Part shown: positions 1 through 8,978 of the stretch, one piece after another
How the letters are laid out: every line of letters starts with the position of its first letter
Position numbering within the stretch: position 1 is the first letter of the stretch
Assembly: GCA_005799825.1 (NCBI GenBank)
Contig: SYFT01000063.1
Location: forward strand, 1-49,027
DNA: 49,027 bases
Direction of reading: 5' to 3'
Source of the DNA: Acidobacteriota bacterium
Lineage (GTDB): Bacteria; Acidobacteriota; Vicinamibacteria; Vicinamibacterales; SCN-69-37
Made by a program: the position numbers and the translations under genes
The notes under the pieces: generated by a model
Database searches by the model: none
What the model was told of the DNA's origin: nothing
Seen by the model: the letters and a program-made list of their open reading frames with translations, nothing else

Positions 1-30
1 ACCATCACCCCGTCCGTCGTTCGAGGTCGT

Positions 31-106
31 GCGCTCGTAGCTCAGGGGATAGAGCGCTGCACTGCGGAGGCAGAGGCCGCAAGTTCGAATCTTGCCGGGC
101 GCACCA
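31..106 (+). tRNA. tRNA-Arg, anticodon GCG (positions 64-66), CCA encoded
   Basis: Cloverleaf read by eye: acceptor GCGCTCG/CGGGCGC, D stem GCTC/GAGC, anticodon stem CTGCA/GGCAG (A-G mismatch at the loop-proximal pair), loop CTGCGGA, T arm GCAAG-TTCGAAT-CTTGC, discriminator A plus CCA. Confidence 0.93.
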
Positions 107-138
107 TTTGTCGTCAGTTTGTGTTGGGGGAATGAAAG

Positions 139-861
139 ATGAAGGCAGGAGAACGGCACCACCTGAAGACCAACGAGTTCGCCATCCGCGTTGCGCGCGT
201 GACCGAGGTCGTCGCCACCCATCGTGATCGACTGGTGCTTGGCGCCATCCTCGTCGCGGTGCTCATCGTCGCCGGCGCCGGGTACTCCTGGTTCCAGGGC
301 CGGAAGTCCGACCAGGGCGGTGCCCTGCTTGGCGCGGCCATGACCACCTATGACGCACCGATTGTGCCGGCACCGACGGTGCCTGGCGCCACCCAGCAGG
401 TGGGGACCTATCCGACGCAGACCGCGCGTGCAGAGGCCGCGGTAGCCGCGTTCCAGAAGATCATTGACACGTATCCCTCAACGGGTGCGGGCGTCGCCGC
501 CCGATACCATCATGCCGCGGCGCTGATGACGCTCGGCCGCTTCGCCGTCGCGGAAAAGGGATTCCAGGCAGCTGTGGAAGCAGCGAGCGGGACGATCTTC
601 GAGCCGATGGCGAAGATGGGGCAGGCCGAGGTCCTTGTGGCCAGCGGCCAGGCCGATAAAGGCGTCGCCATCTTCGAGGCGCTTGCCGCGGATCGCGACG
701 GCATGTTGCCGGTGGATGGCGTCCTGATGCAGTTGGGACGCGCGTTCGAGAAAGCCGGCAAGCAGGCCGAGGCACGCACCACCTACAAACGCGTGGTGGA
801 CGAGTTCCCCGACTCGCAGTACGTGGCGCAGGCCCGGCAGGACCTCGTTCGGCTTGGGTAG
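139..861 (+). CDS. Membrane-anchored tetratricopeptide-repeat protein (YfgM/CpoB-like)
   Basis: 240 aa ORF; one N-terminal TM helix (LVLGAILVAVLIVAGAGYSWF) followed by TPR-like repeats. Confidence 0.8.
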   Translation: MKAGERHHLKTNEFAIRVARVTEVVATHRDRLVLGAILVAVLIVAGAGYSWFQGRKSDQGGALLGAAMTTYDAPIVPAPTVPGATQQVGTYPTQTARAEAAVAAFQKIIDTYPSTGAGVAARYHHAAALMTLGRFAVAEKGFQAAVEAASGTIFEPMAKMGQAEVLVASGQADKGVAIFEALAADRDGMLPVDGVLMQLGRAFEKAGKQAEARTTYKRVVDEFPDSQYVAQARQDLVRLG

Positions 862-869
862 CGCCCGAT

Positions 870-1766
870 CTAAGGCCTCTGCAGCGCGAGCTTGTACGTG
901 ATGAGTTTGTAGACCAGGCGAGCGGCGACGAAGTTCGGTGACCACACCCCAGGAATCGGGCAGAGTTCCACGACATCGCACGCCACGACGTCGCGCTCTG
1001 TGAAGACGCGACGCAATAGCGTCATCAGTTCGCGCCACGCCAGTCCGCCGGGCTCAGGCGTGCCCACGGCCGGCATAAGGCCTGGCTCAAGGCCATCGAG
1101 ATCAATGGTGAGGTACACCGGTCCGGTGAGCGCATCGAGCACTCGTGACATCCAGTCGGGGTCGTCGCGCATATTCCAGTCGTAGAAGATCGTGGTCTGC
1201 AGTGAGGGCATCGCTTCGGCTTCCTCCTGCGAGATGTTGCGGATGCCGACCTGCACCACTGGAGCGGACTCGAGCGACCGTCGCATGGCGGAGGCGTGGC
1301 TGTTGTGTTCGCCCTGATAGCCGTCGCGCAGGTCCGCGTGGGCGTCGATCTGAAGCACCGTCAGGCCGGGATGCCGTGCGGCCGCGGCAGCCACCAGCGG
1401 CGGCGTGATCGAATGCTCACCGCCGAGTGTGACCAGGAACTTGCCCGAATTCATGATGGCGCTCGCGGTGCGGTGGATCCGCGCCATCGCCCCTTTCATC
1501 GATCCGTGCGAGAGGTCCATCTCAGGCAGCGTGTGAATACCCCGGGTATGGATGTCGATCCCGAGCTCTTCATCCCACAACTCCACCTGCGCCGATGCCA
1601 GGATCAGTTCCCTGGGGCCGTTGCGGGTGCCCTGCACGTAGGATGTCGTGCGATCGAGAGGGACCGGAAGAATGATCGCCGCCGACTCGTCGTAGCCGGT
1701 GACGACCGGGAGGGCGCCGCCGAACCAGAGCGGGTGGGCGTGATCGTAGTCAACAGGGAAAGACAT
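870..1766 (-). CDS. speB: Agmatinase/arginase (ureohydrolase) family protein
   Basis: Ureohydrolase motifs GGEHSITPP, QIDAHADLRDGY, TIDLDGLEPGLMPAVGTPEPGG; start placed at MSFPVDYD rather than the longer ORF. Confidence 0.88.
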   Translation of the reverse strand: MSFPVDYDHAHPLWFGGALPVVTGYDESAAIILPVPLDRTTSYVQGTRNGPRELILASAQVELWDEELGIDIHTRGIHTLPEMDLSHGSMKGAMARIHRTASAIMNSGKFLVTLGGEHSITPPLVAAAAARHPGLTVLQIDAHADLRDGYQGEHNSHASAMRRSLESAPVVQVGIRNISQEEAEAMPSLQTTIFYDWNMRDDPDWMSRVLDALTGPVYLTIDLDGLEPGLMPAVGTPEPGGLAWRELMTLLRRVFTERDVVACDVVELCPIPGVWSPNFVAARLVYKLITYKLALQRP

Positions 1767-1780
1767 CAAGGCACTCCGAA

Positions 1781-3337
1781 TCAGGGACGGACCACGCCGG
1801 CTGATATGCCCACGTGTTGGAGAAACGTGAACTCCGCAGTGGGAGACAGCGCGATGCCGGTCAGGCGCTCGTGCGCCACGGCGACATTGGTTTTGTACCA
1901 CAGGCTGACGTAGGGCGCATCCTCGGCGATCTGCCGTTGGGCCTGTCCGTACAACTGGCGGCGGTCTTCTTCAGCCAGCGCGGAACTCGCGGCATCAATC
2001 AGGCGATCCACATCGGCATTCTTGTAGTAGCCACGGTTGAAGCCACCTGGAGGAATCTGCGACGAATGAAAGACGCGCCTCAGCATGTCGGGGTCGGTCA
2101 CGCCTACCCATTGCAGCGTGTAGAGCTGCACGTTGCCGCGGATGACGTCCGAAAACAAGGTGGCGAACTCGTACGAGCGCAGGTCCAGGGCGATCCCAAC
2201 CTCGGCAAGGTTCTGCTGGATGACGGCAGCTTGCAACCGGTACGCCTCGGCCGTGGATGTCTTGAGACTCAAGCGCAGGCGTGGCAGTGGGCCATCGCCG
2301 TCAGGGTCGGGGTATCCCGCTTCGTCAAGCAGCGCCCTGGCGCGGTCCAGGTCCCGAGTGAACCTGAACGCCGTGTTGTCGTACGCCCATGACATCGGCG
2401 GCACGATGCCGATTGCGGTGCTGGCCAGGCCGCGCCGGAGGAAGTCCACGATAGCGTTCAGGTTGATGGCATAACCCACCGCGAGTCGAAGCCGCCGATC
2501 CTGTAGGAGCGGATCGCGCAGGTTAAAACCCAGGTAGGCGAAATCCGTTCCTGGTGCCGTGCTCACCCGTAGATGCGGTTCCTTTCGGAGCCCGTCGATG
2601 ATGTCAGGCGACAGATCGTTCACGATAAGATCCACCGACCCTTTGCGCAGTTCGAGTCCGCGCATCGTCTCGTCTGGCACGACCCGAAGGACGAGTCCAC
2701 CGTTGGCCGGTTTGCCTCGGTAGTATCCGTCGAATGGCCGGAGTGTCGTCCGGTCATCGGGGACAAATTCGCCGAGTTGATACGGGCCACTGCCAATCGG
2801 CGCCCTGGCCGCAGCAGTTCCCGTGCCTTCGGGGACGATCCCCATCACCAGGTTGATAGGAAACGAGGCCGCCGGTTGGTGGAGTCTGAACGCCACATGG
2901 GTCTGGTCGATGACGTCTACCGCCTTGAGCCCGCGATACGCGCCCTTGCGACCCGACACGAACGCCGGGGCCAGAAACCGCCGGAACGTGAAGGCCACAT
3001 CCTCGGCAGTCAGCGCGCTGCCGTCATGAAAGCGTACGCCGGTCGGCAGTTCGGCGATATAGGTGAGCGGGTCGGGCCAATCGAGCCGCACGGCTAGGTC
3101 GGGTACCACGCGCAGCGATTCGTCGATACGCATCAGCGAACTGAACAACAACTGGTGGATCTTTTGAGAGGCTTCGTCGAGGCCAACGGCGGGATCAAAG
3201 TTGGTGGGCGAGTTGGTCATCGCCACGACAATCACGTCCGTCGGGCGCGGTGCCTCTGCCTGGCACCCGGAGAGGGCCGCGCACGCGACCGCAAGCGCCG
3301 TCGCGACGCGAGCGCGAGGATGGCCTCGGCGAATCAC
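1781..3337 (-). CDS. ABC transporter substrate-binding lipoprotein (SBP_bac_5, peptide/nickel type)
   Basis: Lipobox-like N-terminus ALSGC; SBP family 5 features (FHDGSALTAEDVAFTFRR, IGSGPYQLGEF). GTG start overlaps the mutS stop (GTGA). Confidence 0.87.
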   Translation of the reverse strand: MIRRGHPRARVATALAVACAALSGCQAEAPRPTDVIVVAMTNSPTNFDPAVGLDEASQKIHQLLFSSLMRIDESLRVVPDLAVRLDWPDPLTYIAELPTGVRFHDGSALTAEDVAFTFRRFLAPAFVSGRKGAYRGLKAVDVIDQTHVAFRLHQPAASFPINLVMGIVPEGTGTAAARAPIGSGPYQLGEFVPDDRTTLRPFDGYYRGKPANGGLVLRVVPDETMRGLELRKGSVDLIVNDLSPDIIDGLRKEPHLRVSTAPGTDFAYLGFNLRDPLLQDRRLRLAVGYAINLNAIVDFLRRGLASTAIGIVPPMSWAYDNTAFRFTRDLDRARALLDEAGYPDPDGDGPLPRLRLSLKTSTAEAYRLQAAVIQQNLAEVGIALDLRSYEFATLFSDVIRGNVQLYTLQWVGVTDPDMLRRVFHSSQIPPGGFNRGYYKNADVDRLIDAASSALAEEDRRQLYGQAQRQIAEDAPYVSLWYKTNVAVAHERLTGIALSPTAEFTFLQHVGISAGVVRP

Positions 3338-5961
3338 CGGTCGGCCTCGCGTTTGAGGTCGGCCAGTAGGTTGAGCGCGTCGATTGGCGTCATGCGCTCC
3401 AAATCGAGTGCCTTGACGCGATCGACCAGGGGGTGCATGTCGGGCGCCGATTGGAACAGGCCGAGCTGGCTCTGCGCCGGCGCCGGGGCGCCACTGAGAC
3501 TTGGCCGGCCGCCCCGCTGGAGTTCGTCCTGTTCCAGCGATTTCAAAATCTCAGTCGCGCGGCGCACAACTGCGGGCGGCAGGCCGGCGAGCCGCGCCAC
3601 CTGGATGCCGTAGGAGCGATCCGAACGGCCCTCGATGACTTTGTGAAGGAAAACGATGTCGTCCTTGAACTCGCGGGCCGCTACGTGGAAGTTGGCGACG
3701 CCAGGCACGGAGTCGGCGAGGTCGGTGAGCTCGTGGTAGTGCGTCGCAAAAATGGTTTTCGGGCGTGCACGGTCGTTGGTGGCCAGGTGCTCGGCCACAG
3801 CCCAGGCGAGGCTGAGTCCGTCGAACGTGGCCGTGCCTCGGCCAATTTCGTCCAGGATGACGAGGCTTCGAGAAGTGGCCATGTGCAGGATGGTGGCCGT
3901 CTCCTGCATTTCGACCAGGAACGTAGACTGACCGCGCGCAATGTTGTCGGAGGCGCCGACGCGCGCGAAGACGCGATCGACGATGGACAGCTTGGCGCGG
4001 CGGGCTGGCACAAACGATCCCATCTGCGCGAGCACGGCGAGCAGGGCGGTCTGGCGCAGGTACGTGGACTTGCCGCCCATGTTCGGCCCCGTCAGGACGA
4101 CGAGCTGGCGCGTGGTGCCGTTGAGCGATACGTCGTTGGGCACAAACGCCGCGGCGGCGTGGCGTTCCACCACCGGATGCCGGGCATCCACGGCCGACAG
4201 TTCGTCGGCATCGTGCACCTGGGGCTTGGTGTAGTTGCCCGATGACGCGGTTTCGGCGAGCGCGCTCAGCACGTCGAGCGCGGCCACGGCCCGCGCGGTG
4301 TCGAGGATGCGCGGCGCCTCACCCGCCACCCGCAGTCGGAGCGCCTCAAACAGCGCCAGTTCACGCGCCACCAGGTGCTCGTCGGCGTGCAGAACCTTCT
4401 CTTCGTATTCCTTGAGCGCCGGCGTGATGTAGCGTTCACCGCCCGCAATGGTCTGCTTGCGGATGTACTCGGGCGGGGCGTTGGCCAGCTGTGCTTTCGT
4501 GATTTCGATGTAGTAGCCGAACACGCGGTTGTAGCGAATTTTGAGGGAGTTGATTCCGGTGCGCGTACGCTCGGCGTCTTCCATGGCGGCAATCGCGGTC
4601 TTGCCGCCGCGACTGATCCCGCGCAGTTCGTCAATCTCGGCATCCACGCCATCGCGGATAAGCCCACCGTCGCGGGACACGGCCGGCGGCTCCGACACCA
4701 GCGTGTCGTCGATGGTGTTGCGGACATCCGTCAGGTCGTCCACTTCAGCGAGCAGGCTGCGGACGAGTGGCGCCTGCAGGTCGTTGAGAATCGTCCGCAA
4801 CCGCGGCAGCAGCGTCAACGACTGGGCGAGCGCCACGAGGTCGCGCGGCCCAACAGTTCCCAGCGCGGCTCGCGCCACGAGTCGCTCGAGGTCATGGATG
4901 CCCTTGAGCAGGTCCCTGAGTTTGGCGCGGTCCGTGCCGTGAAACGCAAAATCCTCCACCGCGTCCAGGCGATCCTGGATCCGTGCCAGTGCGACGAGCG
5001 GACGCACGAGCCATGCGCGAATCAGACGGCCGCCCATCGCGGTCGCCGTGCGGTCTATTTCATCCAGCAACGAGCCTGCGCGACCCCCATCCACGCCCTC
5101 CACCACATTGAGGTGGCGTAGGGTCACTGGATCGATGAGCAAGGCATCGGCCGACAGGCGGCGCGAGATATCCCGCACATGGGCCAGTTCCACGCGCTGC
5201 GTGGTGCGGAGGTAGTGCACGATGGCGCCGGCTGCTGCCGTTGCCGCAGGCGCGTCTTCGAGTCCGAACCCAGACAATGAAGCGGTGCGCATCTGATCGA
5301 GCAGCGTCTCGCGGGCACGGCCGAGTTCAAAGACCCAGGCGTCAAGCGTGGTCACCCGCGGCGACGTCAGCGGCGACAGCACTCGATCGAGGTCTGTGCC
5401 TTCGGCCGCGAGCAGTTCCTTTGGCCGCAGGACTGCGAGTTCCGCCGAAACGGACTGCGCAGCATCGGCCCCCACCCACTCAGCGGCCGAGAACTCACCC
5501 GTCGAGACGTCCAGGCACGCCACGCCGAACCGGTCGGGCCCTTGCTGCGCGACCGCGGCCAGAAACGCCGGCTCGCGCGCATCAAGATATCCGGCGTCGG
5601 TGAACGTACCCGGCGATACGACCCTGGTGACTTCGCGCTTCACGAGGCCCTTGGCCTTTTTCGGATCTTCGACCTGCTCACAGAGGGCCACCCGATACCC
5701 CTTGCGAATCAGGCGCGACACATAGCCATCCACAGCGTGGTAGGGCATGCCGCACATGGGAATGGCCGACCCCGCCGTGTCCTTCGATCGCGACGTCAAC
5801 GTCAACTCCAGCACCCGGGAGGCCGTGATCGCATCTTCGAAGAACATCTCGTAGAAGTCGCCCATGCGAAACAGCACGATCGCGTCGAGATGCTGGCGCT
5901 TCGCGTCAAGGTACTGACGCATGGCCGGTGTGGCGGCGAGCGATGAAGGCGAAGTTGTCAC
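3334..5961 (-). CDS. mutS: DNA mismatch repair protein MutS
   Basis: MRQYLDAKRQHLDAIVLFRMGDFYEMFFEDA N-terminus, Walker A TGPNMGGKSTYLRQ, Walker B LVILDEIGRGTATFDG. The 1026 aa ORF is over-extended; likely GTG start at 5961 (alternative ATG at 5997). Confidence 0.96.
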   Translation of the reverse strand: MTTSPSSLAATPAMRQYLDAKRQHLDAIVLFRMGDFYEMFFEDAITASRVLELTLTSRSKDTAGSAIPMCGMPYHAVDGYVSRLIRKGYRVALCEQVEDPKKAKGLVKREVTRVVSPGTFTDAGYLDAREPAFLAAVAQQGPDRFGVACLDVSTGEFSAAEWVGADAAQSVSAELAVLRPKELLAAEGTDLDRVLSPLTSPRVTTLDAWVFELGRARETLLDQMRTASLSGFGLEDAPAATAAAGAIVHYLRTTQRVELAHVRDISRRLSADALLIDPVTLRHLNVVEGVDGGRAGSLLDEIDRTATAMGGRLIRAWLVRPLVALARIQDRLDAVEDFAFHGTDRAKLRDLLKGIHDLERLVARAALGTVGPRDLVALAQSLTLLPRLRTILNDLQAPLVRSLLAEVDDLTDVRNTIDDTLVSEPPAVSRDGGLIRDGVDAEIDELRGISRGGKTAIAAMEDAERTRTGINSLKIRYNRVFGYYIEITKAQLANAPPEYIRKQTIAGGERYITPALKEYEEKVLHADEHLVARELALFEALRLRVAGEAPRILDTARAVAALDVLSALAETASSGNYTKPQVHDADELSAVDARHPVVERHAAAAFVPNDVSLNGTTRQLVVLTGPNMGGKSTYLRQTALLAVLAQMGSFVPARRAKLSIVDRVFARVGASDNIARGQSTFLVEMQETATILHMATSRSLVILDEIGRGTATFDGLSLAWAVAEHLATNDRARPKTIFATHYHELTDLADSVPGVANFHVAAREFKDDIVFLHKVIEGRSDRSYGIQVARLAGLPPAVVRRATEILKSLEQDELQRGGRPSLSGAPAPAQSQLGLFQSAPDMHPLVDRVKALDLERMTPIDALNLLADLKREADR

Positions 5962-6003
5962 GGGGAAACGACCGAAGGGCCCGGTGGAGTATAACATTGC
6001 GGT

Positions 6004-6700
6004 GATGGTCGTCCTGGCGCTCGAAACTGTTACGCCGAAGGGGAGCGTGGCTGTCTGGCGCGATGGTCGCATCACATCCCGCGCGGGCGACGCCGCCACG
6101 CCCCACGCGGCGCGCTTCCCGTTGGCATGGCTCGACACGCTGGCCACGGCCGGCGTGGGGCTCGACGCTGTGAATGCGCTGGCGGTGGTGTCCGGTCCGG
6201 GGTCGTTTACCGGAGTGCGCATCGGCATGGCAAGCGCCCAGGGTCTTGCGCTGACGCGAGGGTGGCAGGTCACTGCCGTTCCGACCCTCGACGCGATCGC
6301 TGAGTGCTGGCGGGTGGCACACGCGGGGCAACCGCCCCGGACCGTGATTGCGTGTCTCGACGGCCTCCGTTCCGAGGTGTTTGTGCGCGAGTTCCATTTT
6401 GACGGCCAGGTCATGCATCCGCTGGGCGAGGCGGGGGTGATGTCGCCCGAGGATGTGCGCTGGACGCCACAGCCAGGCGGCGTGTCGCTGGTGGGCAGCG
6501 GTGCAACCCGCTACGCCGCGGTGTGGTCCGGCGTGAGTGATGACATCGGAGAGACGGGGGAATCGATCGCGGCTGGCGCCGCGAGGCTTACGGCAGGTGG
6601 TGGTCGGCCGGCAGCCTCGCCCCACGCGCTGCGGCCCCTCTACGTGCGCCGCCCGGATGTAGAATTGGTGCGCGAGCGCGGCCGCTCGAATGTCCCCTGA
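6004..6700 (+). CDS. tsaB: tRNA threonylcarbamoyladenosine biosynthesis protein TsaB
   Basis: MVVLALETVT..., VVSGPGSFTGVRIGMASAQGLAL motif; next to rimI. Confidence 0.88.
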
Positions 6701-7196
6701 CACCGTGGCGGGCGTACGGCGCGTCCTGGCGGGGGAGTCGCTGGACGCGATCGCGCACATCCAGCGCCAGTCATTCACCAATTCGTGGACCGCGGACGCG
6801 ATCGGCTGGGAATTGCGCGAGACCGACGCCGCGCGGGTGTATGTGCTTGAGTCGGGTGTGGCGCCGTCCGGTGGCCCGCCGCCCGCGCGTGCCTATTGCG
6901 CGTGCTGGCTGATTCTTGACGAGCTCCACATCAACAGCTTGGCCGTAGCACTCGAGACCAGACGTCAGGGGCACGCGCGGCAGTTGCTGAATGGGGTGTT
7001 TCGCGATGTGGTGGCGGATGGCGCCACCTCGGCCACTCTGGAGGTCCGGCGATCCAACGAAGCGGCGCTCGCGCTCTACAAAGGCCTGGGCTTCCAGGTG
7101 GAGGGAGTTCGAGCGAACTACTATCAGCAGCCGAGGGAGGATGCCCTGATTTTGTGGCATCGGGCGCTGCATTTGTTTGCCGGTCAGACGGGGTGA
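6690..7196 (+). CDS. rimI: GNAT N-acetyltransferase, RimI-like
   Basis: ELHINSLAVALETRRQGHARQLL, LEVRRSNEAALALYKGLGF acetyl-CoA/GNAT motifs; overlaps the tsaB 3' end. Confidence 0.87.
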   Translation: MSPDTVAGVRRVLAGESLDAIAHIQRQSFTNSWTADAIGWELRETDAARVYVLESGVAPSGGPPPARAYCACWLILDELHINSLAVALETRRQGHARQLLNGVFRDVVADGATSATLEVRRSNEAALALYKGLGFQVEGVRANYYQQPREDALILWHRALHLFAGQTG

Positions 7197-7233
7197 TGGT
7201 AATCTCCGGCCAAACCTACGAAGGAGGCAGGGC

Positions 7234-7473
7234 ATGGCTGACGCTCATGATGTCCCAGGGTCTTCCGCTGCCGCAGACGCGGCCCCCTCGCGGGTAGACC
7301 CCCGCTACCAGGAACTCACCCGGCACCACCACTCACTTGACGAACGGCTGCACGCGCTGTCGGCTTTGGCGCATCTCTCCGATGCGCAGCATCTCGAAGA
7401 ACTCACCTTGAAAAAGCGAAAACTGGCGATCAAGGATCAGATCGCCGCGCTCTCTGCCGCAGAGCGGAGCTGA
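7234..7473 (+). CDS. DUF465/YdcH-family small protein
   Basis: Pattern H..LD..LH.L....H....ELTLKKRKLAIKDQIA; AAGGAGG ribosome-binding site immediately upstream (7221-7227). Confidence 0.8.
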   Translation: MADAHDVPGSSAAADAAPSRVDPRYQELTRHHHSLDERLHALSALAHLSDAQHLEELTLKKRKLAIKDQIAALSAAERS

Positions 7474-7552
7474 CGCACTACACTAGTGGCTTCATTCCGG
7501 TCGCGGGCCCGGACGTCCCGGGGACCGCGTTCGGCATGGTCGTGAGTGAGCC

Positions 7553-8194
7553 ATGCGCATTGACAGAGCCGCCATCCCGTTCGTTCTGATCGCTGCTGCG
7601 CCTGCAGTGGTCGTTTGGCTGTGGGGGGGCGCCCTTGTCGCAGTGCCAGCATTGCTCTTGCCGCTGGCGACAGCCGCGTTTTTTCGTGACCCCGATCGTG
7701 CGGCGTCGCAGGACCCATCGCTGGTGTTGTCTCCCGCCGACGGCAGAGTGATGTACGCAGGGCCAGCCCGTGTCGAGGAGGCCCCCTCCGGAGGGCCCTG
7801 GCTCCAGGTCACGATCTTCCTGTCGGTGCTCGACGTCCACATCAACCGCACGCCCGTGTCGGGACGCGTCACTCGCGTGGACTACCAGCCCGGAAGTTTT
7901 CTGCCGGCCTACAAGCGTGAATCCTTCCGCAACGAGCGATCCGAGATCTGGTTCGACCACGCAGGCGTCACGGTGGTGGCCCGGCAAGTTGTCGGGCTCC
8001 TCGCTCGCCGGGTCGTGTGCCGCCTGACCCCCGGCCAGCAGGTGGACGCCGGGGCCCGGTTGGGTTTGATGAAGTTCGGGTCGCGCATGGACGTGTTTGT
8101 GCCGGTCACCGCCCGGCTTGAAGTGACCGAGAAGCAGACCGTTTGTGGGGGTGAGACCGTGCTGGCCCGTTGGCCGGCAAATGGCACGTTATGA
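7553..8194 (+). CDS. psd: Phosphatidylserine decarboxylase, short form
   Basis: LSPADGRVMYAG, FLSVLDVHINRTPVSG, LMKFGSRMDVFVP cleavage-site region; followed by pssA. Confidence 0.93.
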   Translation: MRIDRAAIPFVLIAAAPAVVVWLWGGALVAVPALLLPLATAAFFRDPDRAASQDPSLVLSPADGRVMYAGPARVEEAPSGGPWLQVTIFLSVLDVHINRTPVSGRVTRVDYQPGSFLPAYKRESFRNERSEIWFDHAGVTVVARQVVGLLARRVVCRLTPGQQVDAGARLGLMKFGSRMDVFVPVTARLEVTEKQTVCGGETVLARWPANGTL

Positions 8195-8204
8195 TGGTCC
8201 ACGA

Positions 8205-8978
8205 ATGACTCAAGGAATGCCCGTTGGTCGATTTGGACGCACCGGGCGGAAAGCCAGGCGGGGCACGTATCTTCTGCCCAGCCTGATTACCGTTGGCAAC
8301 TTGTTTTGCGGTTACGCCTGCGTGATGTACGCGATGCGCGGAGACCTCACGACGGCTGCGCCGTTTATTGGGGTGGCGGTCGTCTTGGACATGCTCGACG
8401 GCCGCATCGCACGCCTGACAGGGACGACCAGTGCGTTTGGCGTCGAGTTTGATTCTCTGGCCGACGTGGTGTCATTCGGACTGGCTCCAGCGGTGCTGGC
8501 GTCGGCCTGGGGCCCCTCTGAACTCGGACGGTGGGGCTGGGCCGCAGGCTTCTTGTATGTGGCGGCGGCGGCGATTCGTCTGGCGCGCTTCAACATTCAG
8601 ACAGGGACACAAACCGACAAGACGTATTTTATCGGGATGCCGAGTCCGGCGGCAGCTGGTGTGCCGGCCGCGACGATCTTTTTTTATCCCTACCCCCTGA
8701 TGGGAAAGGCGGAGGCCATGGCGGCGATTGCGGTTGTCGTGATTCCAGCGATTCTGATGGTCAGCACGATCCGGTTTCGGAGCTTCAAGACGATCAACTT
8801 CGGGTGGGAGCAGTCCTACATCAAGCTCTTTGTTTTCGCGGCGCTGCTGGTCTTCATTGCGACCGAGCCCAGTTGGGCGCTGATCATCATTGCCTACTCC
8901 TACCTTGCCTCGGCGTTCGTCGGCATGGCGCTCACTCGCTTCCGCGGGCGTCGTCCGGCTCAGTCGCCGGAAGCCTAA
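8205..8978 (+). CDS. pssA: CDP-diacylglycerol-serine O-phosphatidyltransferase
   Basis: CDP-alcohol phosphotransferase signature DMLDGRIARLTGTTSAFGVEFDSLADVVSFG; multiple TM segments; directly after psd. Confidence 0.92.
   Translation: MTQGMPVGRFGRTGRKARRGTYLLPSLITVGNLFCGYACVMYAMRGDLTTAAPFIGVAVVLDMLDGRIARLTGTTSAFGVEFDSLADVVSFGLAPAVLASAWGPSELGRWGWAAGFLYVAAAAIRLARFNIQTGTQTDKTYFIGMPSPAAAGVPAATIFFYPYPLMGKAEAMAAIAVVVIPAILMVSTIRFRSFKTINFGWEQSYIKLFVFAALLVFIATEPSWALIIIAYSYLASAFVGMALTRFRGRRPAQSPEA

Noticed and set aside
4375-5121. 248 aa plus-strand ORF inside mutS
   Set aside because: Overlaps conserved MutS core on the opposite strand; no domain signature.
5906-6781. 291 aa ORF antisense to tsaB and the N-terminal extension of the mutS ORF
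   Set aside because: TsaB motifs are clear on the plus strand; mutS homology begins near MRQYLDAKRQ, so the upstream extension is a reading-frame artefact.
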